In this document: positions 9,546-20,383 of the stretch, piece after piece
Layout of the letters: each line of letters opens with the position of its first letter
How positions within the stretch are numbered: the stretch's first letter is position 1
Origin: CAVQJU01 sp963754955
GTDB lineage: Bacteria > Acidobacteriota > Vicinamibacteria > Vicinamibacterales > CAVVIG01
Length of the DNA stretch: 64,000 nt
Direction of reading: 5' to 3'
NCBI GenBank assembly: GCA_963754955.1
Contig: CAVWHY010000009.1
Coordinates: 124,001 to 188,000 of the forward strand
The notes under the pieces: generated by a model
The model's input: the letters and a program-made list of their open reading frames with translations, nothing else
What the model was told of the DNA's origin: nothing
The model's database searches: none
Made by a program: the position numbers and the translations under genes

Positions 9546-10112
9546 TCAGGCGCGCGCCGATTTCGCTGCCGCCTGAAGGGACTTCGGCAGGAACTGGTCG
9601 ATCTCCTCGTCGCTCAATGACTGCTCGTCGGCGGTGCGGATGGCCTGCCCCGCCGTCTGGTAGGCCTGGCGCTCGACCAGCGGCGCATCCTCGTACACCT
9701 TGCGCAAATCGGTGATCAGTTCGTCCCGCTTGCGCCGCACGGCGTCCATGCCGATCGCGCCGTCGGACAGGTCGGACATCAGCGCACGATACCGCTCGCG
9801 GATGTCCCAGAGCCGCGTGGCGCACGCAGCGTGCGCCTGGGCGCTCCTGTTGAGATCGAGCGTCAAATGGCAGAGGAGTACGAGCAACGCGAGCACCGCC
9901 AGAACGGCAGCGACGATCTCGAAAGCAAAACCTCTACCGTAGACTGCTGCGACGACCGAAACGACGACGCCGGTGACCAGAGTCACCTCGGCAATGCGCA
10001 ACGCGCGATCCCACCACAAACGCGATTGGGCCAGCTCCGAATGCAGCCGATGGCGATGGACGATGTGGCCGAAGGTCATGCGGAGATGGTCGAACAGAGT
10101 AAGTTCGAACAT
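9546..10112 (-). CDS. SLATT-domain two-TM protein, putative membrane effector
   Basis: The 188-residue product has two adjacent membrane helices (about 40-58 and 64-84) followed by a long soluble helical region. That region holds RERYRALMSDL, RRKRDELITDL, EDAPLVERQAY and a final acidic tail, a layout that matches SLATT proteins. SLATT families are predicted pore-forming or membrane-disrupting effectors in nucleotide-signalling conflict systems, usually paired with a sensor or nucleotide-generating partner. Here the partner directly downstream is TIR-LCCL. AGGAGG lies about 9 bases before the ATG. No SMODS cyclase or SLOG protein is adjacent, so the pairing is atypical. Assignment rests on topology and pattern, not on a search. 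Confidence 0.72.
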   Translation of the reverse strand: MFELTLFDHLRMTFGHIVHRHRLHSELAQSRLWWDRALRIAEVTLVTGVVVSVVAAVYGRGFAFEIVAAVLAVLALLVLLCHLTLDLNRSAQAHAACATRLWDIRERYRALMSDLSDGAIGMDAVRRKRDELITDLRKVYEDAPLVERQAYQTAGQAIRTADEQSLSDEEIDQFLPKSLQAAAKSARA

Positions 10113-10240
10113 TTGGGGGTACCCTCCTCATCAACTTCGGTGCCAGCTCTTGAGCACCGATTACCAGCGGAAATCCGCGTGCAGTCAGATGGCGGGTGTA
10201 AGAACTACGGCTCGGCCCTGGTCCTTAGTACTCACCTGCG

Positions 10241-11341
10241 CTATCGAGCAGCGGGGGCCCTTTCGAGCACGCTCTTGATGGTGCCAAGCGTCTGCTCGGC
10301 GCTCTTCTTGGCCTGGTCTCTCGCGATCTTGCGTTTGAGGCCTCCGAAGCCGCCTTGAAGCAGGTCACCCCGCGACCGGTTCGCGTAGATCAGATACGTC
10401 CCGTCCGGGGCGTCGACGACGGTGGCAACGGCAAAGGATCCGTCGTAATAATGGCTCGCGTACAGCTGCTTCTGCGCAACGAGGGTGCGGTCGGGCCGGG
10501 CGGGATCCTGGTAGATGACAGCGTGCACGACGCTCGTGACCGGCGCGAGCCCCGTGTAGTCCTCCTGGATCCAGTAGAGAACATCCTTCGCCCCCTCGAG
10601 CGTCTTGCGCGGATACTGCTGGAGGTAATCCTTCAGCGCCGGGCTGTACTGTTGGAGGTACGGAGAGCTCGCCATGATGGCCCGCCACTGCTCCGCCGCG
10701 CTCACGGGCTCGGCGCGATCGTTGTATGTCACCAACGCGGCGTCGCCGTTCTTCACGTACCCGCCGGCGTAGTCGACGATGGACTGGCGGACGCGGGCGG
10801 TGACCCGGGCCGCGGCGTCAGGCGCGTTCCAGTCGACCGACGACCGGATCGCGGTGAGCCCCGTGCCTCCAACACGGATGTTGCAGTCGCGCGGCTTGCA
10901 GGACTTGATCTGGGCGATATCATCGGGCCCGAGCGTCAGATCCTTCACGTCGGCCAGCACCGGCGGCGAACTGAAGCGGCCGAACGCCCTGGTTACCTGG
11001 CCGTCCACGTACGCGATCATCTGGCCGTAATAGGACAAGACCTGCGGGCGGGTGGAGCGAATCTTCACGGCGGCGACGCTGAAGATCTCGTTCTCGCTGC
11101 CGCCGGGCACGACGCGCGCGATCACGGTCCCGTTCTCCAGCGAGGCCGTCTCGGCGGCCGAAAACTTCGCGATCTGCAGGAGGTATTGGTCGACGTCGGA
11201 CGGCGTCGCTGCGGCCGTCACCGCGAGCGTGGAAACGACGGCTACGGCGATCAGTGATCGGTGGACAGTGATCAGTGACCGGTGGACAGTGATCAGTGAT
11301 CGGTGGACGGCGGTAGGTAGGAGCCGCTGATCACCGATCAC
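10241..11341 (-). CDS. Secreted protein of unknown function with repeat-extended N-terminus
   Basis: The frame encodes up to 366 residues. The N-terminus contains VHRSLIT/VHRSLIT/VHRSLIA, encoded by a 21-bp tandem repeat, then a hydrophobic stretch (AVAVVSTLAVTAAAT) that would serve as signal peptide. The start is therefore uncertain; translation may begin inside the repeats. The mature part has two nearby cysteines (SCKPRDC), an ALVTYND segment, a YYDGSF motif and a basic C-terminus. I do not recognise the family. It lies 128 bases upstream of the SLATT gene on the same strand and could share its transcript, but the gap is large enough for a separate promoter. Confidence 0.6.
   Translation of the reverse strand: MIGDQRLLPTAVHRSLITVHRSLITVHRSLIAVAVVSTLAVTAAATPSDVDQYLLQIAKFSAAETASLENGTVIARVVPGGSENEIFSVAAVKIRSTRPQVLSYYGQMIAYVDGQVTRAFGRFSSPPVLADVKDLTLGPDDIAQIKSCKPRDCNIRVGGTGLTAIRSSVDWNAPDAAARVTARVRQSIVDYAGGYVKNGDAALVTYNDRAEPVSAAEQWRAIMASSPYLQQYSPALKDYLQQYPRKTLEGAKDVLYWIQEDYTGLAPVTSVVHAVIYQDPARPDRTLVAQKQLYASHYYDGSFAVATVVDAPDGTYLIYANRSRGDLLQGGFGGLKRKIARDQAKKSAEQTLGTIKSVLERAPAAR
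11249..11311. repeat. 21-bp tandem repeat, three units
   Basis: Three units (11249-11269, 11270-11290, 11291-11311) begin GATCAGTGA and continue CGGTGGAC, with one mismatch in unit 2 and changes at the end of unit 3. The word GATCAC/GTGATC continues irregularly to about 11375 in both orientations. As 21 bp is seven codons, copy number can vary without shifting the frame of the overlapping gene. Confidence 0.8.
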
Positions 11342-11375
11342 TGATCACCGATCACCGATGACTCATGCCCGATCA

Positions 11376-13179
11376 CTACTGGCACGCGTCGGTAATGCAG
11401 ATGGATTCCAGCGTCCGGCCGACGGGCGGCGCCGGCAGGCCGGCGGCGGTCATCAGCTTGCGCAGGAGCAGGCCGGTCTCCGGATGCGCGATCGCCGACT
11501 GGACGCCGACGCGGACGAGACCGTCGGCGTAGTCCACCGGCAGCCAGGTGTGCGTCGCGAGTCTTGCTGCCGCGGTTGTCGGTGTTGCCGTAGTCGCGGA
11601 CGTCCAGCCGCGCGCCGTGGTCGACGAGCAGCTGGACGACCTCGGTCGCGCCCTTGTGCGCGGCGCCGTGCAGGGCGACGCGGCCGGTGTCGGCCTGCGC
11701 GTTCGGATCGAGGCCGAGGTCGAGCAGCATGCTTCACGGCTTCGAGCGTGTCCTTCGGCGGACCACTCGTAGGTGATGCCTTCGACCCAGCCGATGCCGG
11801 CGGCGACGTGCAGCGCCGTCACGCCGAGCGTCGTGGCGATCTTCGGATCGGCTCCGCGCGCCAGCAGCAGCTTCATCAGCGCGAGGTCGCCGGACTGGCG
11901 AGGCGCGCAGAAACGCCGTCGCGCCGTTCTCGTCCAGCCACTGGTTCGTGAACACCGTGCGCGTCTCGGTGCTGTCCTTCAGCCGCGCGTTCACGTTGGC
12001 GCCCTTGTCCAGCAGGAGCTTGATGAACTCCAGGTGGTCCATGTCGCCCTTGCGGACCGGATAGTCGCCGGATTCGATGTTGCGGTTGTCGGTCGCGAGA
12101 TACAGCGGCACCCAGCCGCCCTTGTTGGCGAGGTTCGGGTCGGCGCCGTGGTCGAGCAGGTAGGCGCCGAGCTTGTAGTAGCGGTTCTGCGTCGCGACGA
12201 GCAGCGGGCTCCAGCCGTAGCCGGTCGTGCCTGGTTGACGTCGGCGCCGGCGGCCAGCAGAACCTTCACCGACTCGAGATCGTTGGCGCGCGTGGCAAAG
12301 ACCAGCGGCGTCAGCGCGCCGCCGTCTTTCGGCGCCGGGGCCGCGCCCGCCGAACGCCTGCGACCGCCGCATCGTCGTCCTGATCGACGCCCGGCTGCGC
12401 CTGCGCCGTCGGCGCCTGCCCCGCGCAGCGCCTCCGCGCCCGGTCGTGCTGCGCGGGCTGCCATTGCAGCCCGCCGAGCTGCACTCAGCGCGCCCAGAAT
12501 CGGGCGATGCTTCCGGCGGCGAGCGCCGCGCCAAGCGCCGCGACGGCCCGCCGCGGATCGTTCGATTTGCCGAGCGCCGGCCCGCGGCCGCGTTCGGCCG
12601 GGATTCGATTGCGCCTTGATGTCCGCGCCGCGCTCGATCAGCAGCTTGATGGCGGCCGCATGGCCTTCGTCCGCCGCCCACATCATCGGCGTCGTGCCGC
12701 GCAGCGTGTCCTTCGCGTTCACGTCGGCGCCGCGGTCGATGAGCACTTTCATCGCCTCGACATTGCCGGTGCGCGACGCCACCATGAGCGGCGTGCGGCC
12801 GAGCGGCAGGCTCTCGTTCGGATCGGCGCCGCCCTCGAGCAGCGCGGCGACGATGGCCGCGTCTCCGTTCGACGCTCGCCAGCCAGAGCGGCGTGGCGCC
12901 CTCGCGGTTGGCGGCCTTCACGTTCGCGCCTGCGCGAATCAGCACGCCGGACCATTTCCTTGTCGCCGCGGTAGACCGCCCAGTGCAGCGCCGTCGCGCC
13001 GTCACCCTGCGGCGCGTTGACATCGGCGTTCTGCGCCAGCAGCGCGCGCACGGCCGCGCTGTCCCCGCGCATCGCCGCGTCCGCGACGTCGGACGGCCCG
13101 CGCTCACACCGGCGGACATCGCCAGCAGCAGAACCACCAGCGCCGTCCCACCGCTGCCAACGATGCGTTTCAGATCCAT
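11376..13179 (-). CDS. Secreted ankyrin-repeat protein, module A, frame broken
   Basis: The start MDLKRIV plus a hydrophobic stretch (ALVVLLLAMSAGVSAG) gives an exported protein. Ankyrin repeats follow across shifting frames: SAAVRALLAQNADVNAPQGDGATALHWAVYRGD, GATPLWLAS, GRTPLMVASRTGNVEAMKVLIDRGADVNAKD, TTPMMWAADEGHAAAIKLLIERGAD and others to GVTALHVAAGIG. The last segment ends ESICITDACQ. At least eight frame jumps occur, denser than in most neighbours. The intact paralogue at 27.2-28.8 kb shows the expected form. It follows the DUF1592-DUF1552 pair on the same strand (129-base gap). Ankyrin repeats bind proteins; the partner is unknown. Confidence 0.75.
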
Positions 13180-13308
13180 ACCCTCGGCCTCGCGATCACG
13201 ACATTCAACACAGAGCACACAGCGCACGCAGAGTTTCTTGTGTTTGCGTACATCACGGTTTTCTCTGTGTACTCCGCGTGCTCTGCGTTGTACGTCGTTT
13301 TCTTCGTC

Positions 13309-14663
13309 TTACAGTTCCTCCAGCCGGCCGGTACTGTCGCCGATGCTGTCCTGATGAATGTCGAACTTGTCCAGCACGCTCAGCAGCAGGTTGCCGGTCG
13401 GCACTGTCTTGGTCGGATAGGCCAGGTGACGGTCGCCCTTGCAGCTTGCCGTTCAGGCCGCCGACGAGCACGTGCGGCACGTCGTAGTGCACGTGCTGGT
13501 TGGAGTTGCCCATGTTGCTGCCGTAGAGCACCAGCGACTGATCGAGCAGCGTCCCGTCGCCGTCCTGCGTCTTCGCGAGCTTCTCGATCAGGTGCGCCAG
13601 CATCTTGACGTGGTACTGGTTGATCTTCGACAGCGCGGCGATCCGCCGCGGATCCTCGCCGTGATGCGACACGCCGTGGAAGCCGACGGTCGGCGCCTCG
13701 CTCTCCGGGTAGGTCCGGCCGGTCAGGTCGCGCGCGAAGAGCAGCGTGCCGACGCGCGTGATGTCGGCCTGGAACGCCAGCGCCAGCAGATCGAACTGCA
13801 GCTTGATGTGCTCGTCGAAGGTCTGCGGCACGCCGACCGGCACGGTCATGTCGGCCGGCGCGACCGTCGACGCCTTCATCGCGATCTGCAGCCGGCGCTC
13901 GATCTCGCGCACGTTCTCGGTGTAGTCGTCGAGCCGCGCGCGGTCGGACGCGCTGACTTCGCTGCGCAGGCGGGCGACGCTGCCGGTCAGCGAGTCGAGG
14001 ATGCTGCTGATCGCGCTTCCGGCGCGCGGCCCGCTGCTCGACCGTGCTGCCGTCGCCGAACATGCGCTCGAACACGACCTGCGGGTTCAGCTCCATCGGC
14101 AGCGGCGACGTCGGCGCCGACCAGGAGATCGTGTTCGTGTAGGTGCAGCTGTAGCCCTCGCCGCAGTTGCTCGAGTTCGCGCCCGGATCCTCGACCGCGA
14201 GCTGCATCGACGGCATCAGGTTGTCCTGGCCGATCTTCTGCGCGATCATCTGATCGATCGTCGTGCCGACGTACACGTCGGCGCCGGCGGTCTTCCTCGG
14301 CTTGTTCGCGCACAGGAACGCCGCCGCCACCCAGTGGTCCGCGCCCGTCGCGCCCGGAGGCGGCTCGGCCGATCGGGAATGCAGGCCGCTCAGGATCGTC
14401 ACGTGCTTCCGATACGGCTCGAGCGGTTTGAAGTTGAACGGGAACTCGAAGTCCGCGCCCTCCTTGTCGGGCACCCAGTAGCCGGGCGCCATTCCGTGCG
14501 GCACGAACAGGCCGACGAATCGCGGCTTCGGCGCGGCCGCCGTCTGCGCCAGCGCCGTCGCCGCCGGCATCATCGCTTCGAGCAGCGGCAGCGCGAGCGT
14601 CACGCCCGCACCGCGCAGGACCGTCCGCCGTGAAATGTGCTTCTTGGTGATGAACATATTCAT
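13309..14663 (-). CDS. DUF1552 protein with Tat-like signal, module A, frame broken
   Basis: The start MNMFITKKH leads into a twin-arginine-type signal (SRRTVLRGAGVTLALPLLEA). Family segments follow: PRFVGLFVPHGMAPGYWVP, LEPYRKHVTILSGLHS, DHWVAAAFL, QVVFERMFG, then after a frame jump near 14030 EIERRLQIAM, FQADITRVGT, SHHGEDPRRI, DGDGTLLDQSLVLYGSNMG. A second jump near 13440 precedes the true C-terminus, which ends STGRLEEL at the TAA of 13309-13311. DUF1552 proteins are exported, of unknown activity, and nearly always paired with a DUF1592 gene, as here (31-base gap). Confidence 0.82.
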
Positions 14664-14694
14664 GTCCGAGACAGGTCCTGAAGGCCTGCACTTC

Positions 14695-17095
14695 CTACTT
14701 CCTCGCACTCTTGAACTTTCTACTTTGTAACGTTTCTTTCTGGTTCATCTGGAACGGGTCGCTCTTGACGATCCCCAGCACGATCGACGAGAACCGGTAC
14801 TGCGACGGCGCCGCGTCGCGCACGATCGATCGCACCATCGGCATGTCGCTGATCCTCGACGCCGCGGCCGAGCGCGTAGGTCAGCAGCTTCTCGGTGACG
14901 ACGCGCACGAACTGATCGGAGTAGCGCACCAGCGCCTCGCGCAGGCTGGCGACGCCGTCGAGCTTCGTGCCGTCGACGAGCACGCCGCTCGCATCGATGG
15001 GGCTGCCCTCGTCCTGCGTCCGCCAGGCGCCGACGGCGTCGAAGTTCTCGAGCGCGATGCCCATCGGCTCGAAGATCTTGTGGCACGACGCGCACACGGC
15101 GGATTCGCGCGATGCGCTTCCATCGTCTGCGCGCATCGTCGGCGCCTTCGCGTTCCCGGTCGAATCGACCGGCCGCTCCTTGAGCGCCGGCACGTCCGGC
15201 GGCGGATCGGGCGGGCTGACGCCGAGGAACGTCTGCAGGAACCACTTGCCTCGCGCCACCGGCGAGGTGCGGGCGGCATTCGAGGTGACCGTCAGCAGCG
15301 CGCCCTTGCCCAGCAGGCCGCGCCGCATGTCGAGCTCCGGCGGCAGCGTCACGCGGCGGAACTGCGCGCCGTAGACGTTCGGAATCCCGTAGTGCTTCGC
15401 CAGCCGCTCGTTGACGAACGTGTAGTCGGCCGTCAGCAGGTCGAGCGACGCTGCGTCCTCGTGCACGATGCTGTCGAAGAACAGCTCGGTTTCGCGCTGG
15501 AAGGCGTTCCGCAGGTTGTCGTCGAAGTCCGGAAAGAGGTTGACGACCGGCTCGCGGTCTTCAGCGAGCGGACGTTCAGCCACTGCCCGGTGAAGTTCGT
15601 GATCAGCGCCGCGGATCGTTCGGATCCGCCAGCATGCGCCGCACCTGCTTCTCGAGGACGACCGGATCCGTGAGCCGGCCCTGCGCGGCCAGATCGATCA
15701 GCTCGTCGTCCGGAATGCTGCTCCACAGGAAGAACGACAGGCGCGAGGCGAGCGCCGAGGTCGTTGACGCGATAACGCTCGCCGGCCGCGAGACCCGCCG
15801 GCTCCCTCTCGCCGCGATAGACGAATTCGGGATCCGCCAGCATGCGCTGCAGCGCCGCCTCGATCCCGTCGTCGAAGCTTCCGCCCTCGCTGCGCGTCTC
15901 CAGATAGAACTGCATCAGCGTCTTCACGTCCGCGGCGGTCGCGGGCCGGCGGAACGCATGCTTGGCGAGGCGCGATGACGATCGGTGCGCGCGCACGCTG
16001 CCTCATGCGCGCTCGCCGGCCGGCACACGAAGATCCTGCGGCGGCTCGCCGTGTCGGTCGCGCCCTTGGCATCGTAGGGACCTTCAATCCACACCTGACC
16101 GACGTGCGGATAGAACAGGAATCCCGGGATCGAGCCCGGCGTGTTCATCGTCCGCTGGAACGGCCGGTTCAGCTCGGTGGCGGGCAGATCGTTGGTCGCG
16201 AGGAACGTGACGCCGACCGTGTGCAGGCCGGCCTTGACCGGGATGCGCGGCGTCGCCCTGCCGTTGCCCGTCGTGTTCGCGATCTCCTTGTCCCAGTCGA
16301 ACAGCTTCACGCGCTCGCCGTCGACGGTGACCTCGAGCTGCTCGCCCTTGACGCCGCCGAGCACGCGCCTGGAAGTACCCGGTGACGCCCTTCACCTTGA
16401 ACGTGTATTCGCCGTCCGCCGGGAATTGATACTTGATCAGCATGCCGCCGCGCGTGCCGAACGGCAGGCCCTCGACGTGGTAGTTCTGCGCGGTGTCCGG
16501 CGGCACGTCGAACACGGCCTGCGTCGGCGCCGAGACGTCGCCGATCGCGAGGCGGCTGATCTTGCCCGCCGCCGACAGGTACGCCTCCATCAGCGCCGGC
16601 GACATCGTCAGCGCGCCCGGCGATGTTGTCGAAGCCGCGCGTCGAATCGTCGGCCGGCAGGAACTTCGTCGCATCCACTTCGAGCGCCAGCAGGTCGCGA
16701 ATCGCATTCGCGTATTCGGTGCGATTGAGGCGATGGAGGCCCGGCGGCGGCAGATGAGCCGTCGGCGCCGCGATCGAGCTCGCTCTCCATGCAGCGAATC
16801 AGCGCGTCGAGCGCAGCCGGATCCGGCCGGCGCACGCCGGTCGGCGGCATCATGCCCGCGCGCAGCTTGCGGACGACCTTTTCGCCGATTTCCGCGTGAT
16901 CTCCCAGGTCGCGAGGTCCAGCTGGTCGAGCAGCAGATTGGCCGTCTTCGCGCGCGCGTTGTGGCACGTGACACAGTACTGATCGATCAGAGCGCGCTGC
17001 TTCGCGGCGTCCGGCGCGGGACCTGGGGGCGGACCCTGGGCGGAAACGAGGGTGACCGACACCACGCCCAACGCTGCGACGAGCAGTTTGTTCAC
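14695..17095 (-). CDS. DUF1592-family cytochrome-like protein, module A, frame broken
   Basis: An exported multidomain protein of about 795 residues. It has a signal peptide (MNKLLVAALGVVSVTLVSAQ), a c-type haem motif CVTCH, then DUF1587-like (LPADDSTRGFDNIAG), the central domain, DUF1592/1588-like (DMRRGLLGKGALL, FVNERLAKHYGIP) and a second CASCH motif before the DUF1585-like end. The frame jumps about eight times (near 16880, 16625, 16365, 15970, 15765, 15610 and others). Dropping one base near 14845 restores SDMPMVRSIVRD and a natural stop at 14695. Two haem motifs suggest electron transfer in the periplasm; the substrate is unknown. It is transcribed with the DUF1552 gene downstream. Confidence 0.82.
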
Positions 17096-17229
17096 GGGAC
17101 TAATTTTAGCGGCCCGGCGGCCGCAAGAAAAGAGGAAGCCGCAATGGTTTCCTGTTGATTTCCTGAGGAAGCGGGCGTAAAACCGCCAGAACCTACGGCG
17201 GAACCCCCAACTCAGCGTCAGGAGGCCAC

Positions 17230-20200
17230 ATGCGCTGTGTGCTTCGGCTCCTCGTCGCGGCGGTTACCCTGGTTCTCCTCCCGCCTCCCTCCTGGGCTCA
17301 GGCAGCCATCACCGGCGTCGTCAAGGACGCATCCGGTGCCGTTCTGCCCGGCGTCACCGTCGAAGCGGCGAGCCCCGTCGCTCATCGAGAGCGTGCGCAC
17401 GGTCGTCAGCGACGACACCGGTCAGTATCGCATCGTCGATCTGCGCACCGGCACCTACTGCCGTGACGTTCTCGCTGACCGGCTTCAGCACGGTGAAGCG
17501 CGAAGGCATCGAGCTGAGCGGCACGTTCGTCGCGACAGTCAACGCCGATCTGAAAGTCGGCGCTCTCTGCAGGAGACGATCACGGTCACCGGCGAGACGC
17601 CGATCGTCGACGTCCAGAGCGCGAAGGTGCAGAACATCGATCACCAAGGACATCATCGCGGCGATTCCGACGTCGAGGAACGCCACCGGGCATCAGGCGT
17701 TGATTCCGGGGATGGCCACCACCGGCGATGCCGGCGGCATCACCGGTGGAACCGGCGGCGGCGCCTCGAGCATGCACGGCGGCCGCCCGTCCGACTCGCG
17801 AACCCTGTCCGACGGCCTCAACATGGGCTGGGCCGGCGCGAACTCGAACGCGGCGGTCGTGAACGTCGCCGGCTCGCAGGAAGTCGTGACGAGCACTGAC
17901 CGGCGGCCTGGGCGAGGCGGAAACCGCCGGCGTCGTCTTCAACGTCGTCCCGCGCGACGGCGGCAATACGTTCAACGGCCTGTTCGTGTTTCCGGCGCCA
18001 ACGGCAGCATGCAGAGCAGCAACTACACCGATGCGTTGAAGGACGCGGGCCTCCGATCGCCGTCGGAGTTGATCAAGGTCTGGGAGATCAACCCGATGGG
18101 CGGCGGCCGAATCGTCCGCGACCGGCTGTGGTTCTACCTGACGCTACCGCGAGTCGTACGCCGAGAACACCATCCCCGGCATGTTCTTCAACAGGAACGG
18201 CGGCGATCCCGACGAAATGGCTGGTCGATTTCGACACCAGCCGGCCGGCGTTCAACGACACCCTCGTGCGGAACTACATCGGGCGCGTCACGTGGCAGAT
18301 CTCGCCGCGCAACAAGATGAGCTTCAGGACTCGGAGCAGTACAGCTCGGCCAACAGAACGCGGCGGCGGTTCGGCGCGACCGCGGACACCGGAAGCACAG
18401 GGGTTGAACCTCTATACGCCCGGGCACACGCGGACGCTCACCTGGAGCTCGCCGGTCACCAACAAGATGCTGCTCGAGGCCGGCTGGGGCAGCTACCTGG
18501 CGAACTACGCCAACGACGCGCCGCGCATCGACGGCCTGCACAATCCGGCGTTGATTTCAGTCCTCGAACAGACCGGCGTCGCGAGCGCCGCCGTCCCGGG
18601 TTCCGTGTTCAACGGCGGCCTGCCGAACCTGACCTACCGGTTCGACAACCCGCTCGGCGGCGGATTCCAGCATCATCAGATCGGCACGCTCGCCAACCTC
18701 AAGGCGTCCGATCTCGTACATCACCGGCGCGCACAACATGAAGGTCGGCTACATGGGCGGCTTCAGCAACCCGAGCCAGGCGTACTACAACTTCACGCCG
18801 TTCGTGCAGTATCGGTTCAGCGGCGGCGTGCCCAATCAGCTGACGCAGACGGCGCAGTTCGGCGGCACCGGGCCGTCGGCCGTCGAATTCGTCCGCAACC
18901 TCGTGCCGACCTCCTTCTACGCGCAGGATCAGTGGACCAGGAACCGGCTGACGCTTCAGGGCGGCGTGCGCTACGACCACATCCTCAGCAGCTATCCCGA
19001 CTCCTGCATGGGCGGACCCGACTACCCGCTGATGCCGAAGCAGATCTGCTATCCGGCCCGCTCGACCGAGGGCGTGCACTGGACCGACGTGACGCCGCGC
19101 ATCGGCGCCGCCTACGACCTGTTCGGCAACGGGAAGACGGCCGTGAAGATGAACATCGGGAAATACATGCAGGCGCTGACGGCCAGCAACAGCGACATGG
19201 ATCTCAATCCGCTGATCCGCCTGAACCTCCAGACGACGCGGACGTGGAACGACCGCGGCGGATTGGGGATCAACGGCGACTACGTGCCGCAGTGCAACCT
19301 CTTGAACCCGGCGGCCAACGGCGAGTGCGGCGCGATGGACAACCAGAACTTCGGCAAGGAGTTCTTCACGCGCACGTTCGATCCGGCCTTCATCGACGGC
19401 TACGGGAAGCGCCCGTACAACTGGGAGATGGGCGTCTCGGTGCAGCAGGAAGTGGCGCCGCGCATCGGCGTCACGGTCGGCTACTACCGCCGCGTGGTTC
19501 GGCAACTTCTACACGCTGGACAACACCCTGACCGCGGCGTCCGACTACACGCAGTTCAGCGTGCCGATCCCTCTCGATCCGCGGCTGCCGGGCGGCGGCG
19601 GCGGAGTGGTGAGCGGCATCTACAACCTCAACCCCAACAAGGTCGGCCAGGTCCAGGATCTGGCGCTGCTCGACAGCAAGGCCGGCGCCGAGCCGACCGA
19701 AAACTGGCAGGGCGTCGATACTTCAGCGTCAATGCGCGGCTTCGCGAACGGGCTTCACCATGCAGGCCGGCACGAGCACCGGACGCACGCTTCAGGACAA
19801 CTGCGCCCTCCGGTCGGTGCTGCCGGAAACCTATCCCTGGTCCACCATCATCGTCACGCAATCGTTGCGCGGCGATTCGGCGGCGGGACTGACCAGGCCG
19901 TATTGCCGGATCGTCGAGCCGTATCATGACCTCGTTCCGCGGTCTGGCGACGTATCTCGTGCCGAAGGTGGATGTCCAGGTGAGCGGCACGTGGCGGAGC
20001 GACCCGGGCACCGAGATTGCAGGCGAACTATGGTAGTGACCAGCGCCATCGCGAACAGCGGGCCGCAGCCGCTCGGCCGCAATCTCTCGTCGGGGAACAT
20101 CACCGTCAACCTGATCCCGCAGGGGACGCTGTATTCGGATCGTCGCAACAACATCGATTTCCGTGTGTCGAAGATCCTCCGCTTCGGCCGGACGCGGACG

Positions 20201-20362
20201 CAGGTGGGGATCGACATCTACAACATCCTGAACAGCGACACCGTCACGTCCTACAACACCGCGTACGTGGCGCCGACCGCGACGGCCGGGAGCAACTGGC
20301 TGACGCCGTCGGCCATCGCGACCGCGCGATACGTGAAGTTCAACGTGCAGGTCGATTTCTAG
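17230..20362 (+). CDS. TonB-dependent receptor, Oar-like, frame broken many times
   Basis: An outer-membrane receptor paralogous to that at 4.2-7.4 kb. It opens with a signal peptide (LLPPPSWAQA) and the same regulatory-like domain (ITGVVKDASGAVLPGVTVEA). Further landmarks are a glycine-rich plug (GGITGGTGGGASSMHGGRP), MKVGYMGGFSNPS, YAQDQWTRNRLTLQGG, DLFGNGKTAVKMNIGKYM and an end in ARYVKFNVQVDF. A strong AGGAGG SD (17220-17225) precedes the ATG. A dozen or more frame jumps occur, mostly in the first 1.2 kb and after 19.5 kb, while 18.7-19.5 kb is clean. Divergent from the DUF1592 gene, with 134 bases between them. Confidence 0.8.
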
Positions 20363-20383
20363 AACGGAAAGGCAATCACGTCC

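Noticed and set aside
8226..10112. Thoeris or CBASS system
   Set aside because: TIR is present, but there is no ThsA-like SLOG protein, no nucleotide cyclase and no Cap4-type effector next to it.
11249..11375. CRISPR array or origin iterons
   Set aside because: Only three directly abutting 21-bp units without spacers; the surrounding GATCAC words are irregular and lie within a coding frame.
4212..20362. Programmed frameshifting in the TonB receptors
   Set aside because: Breaks are numerous, lack a common slippery heptamer, and repair by dropping one base at different sequence contexts.
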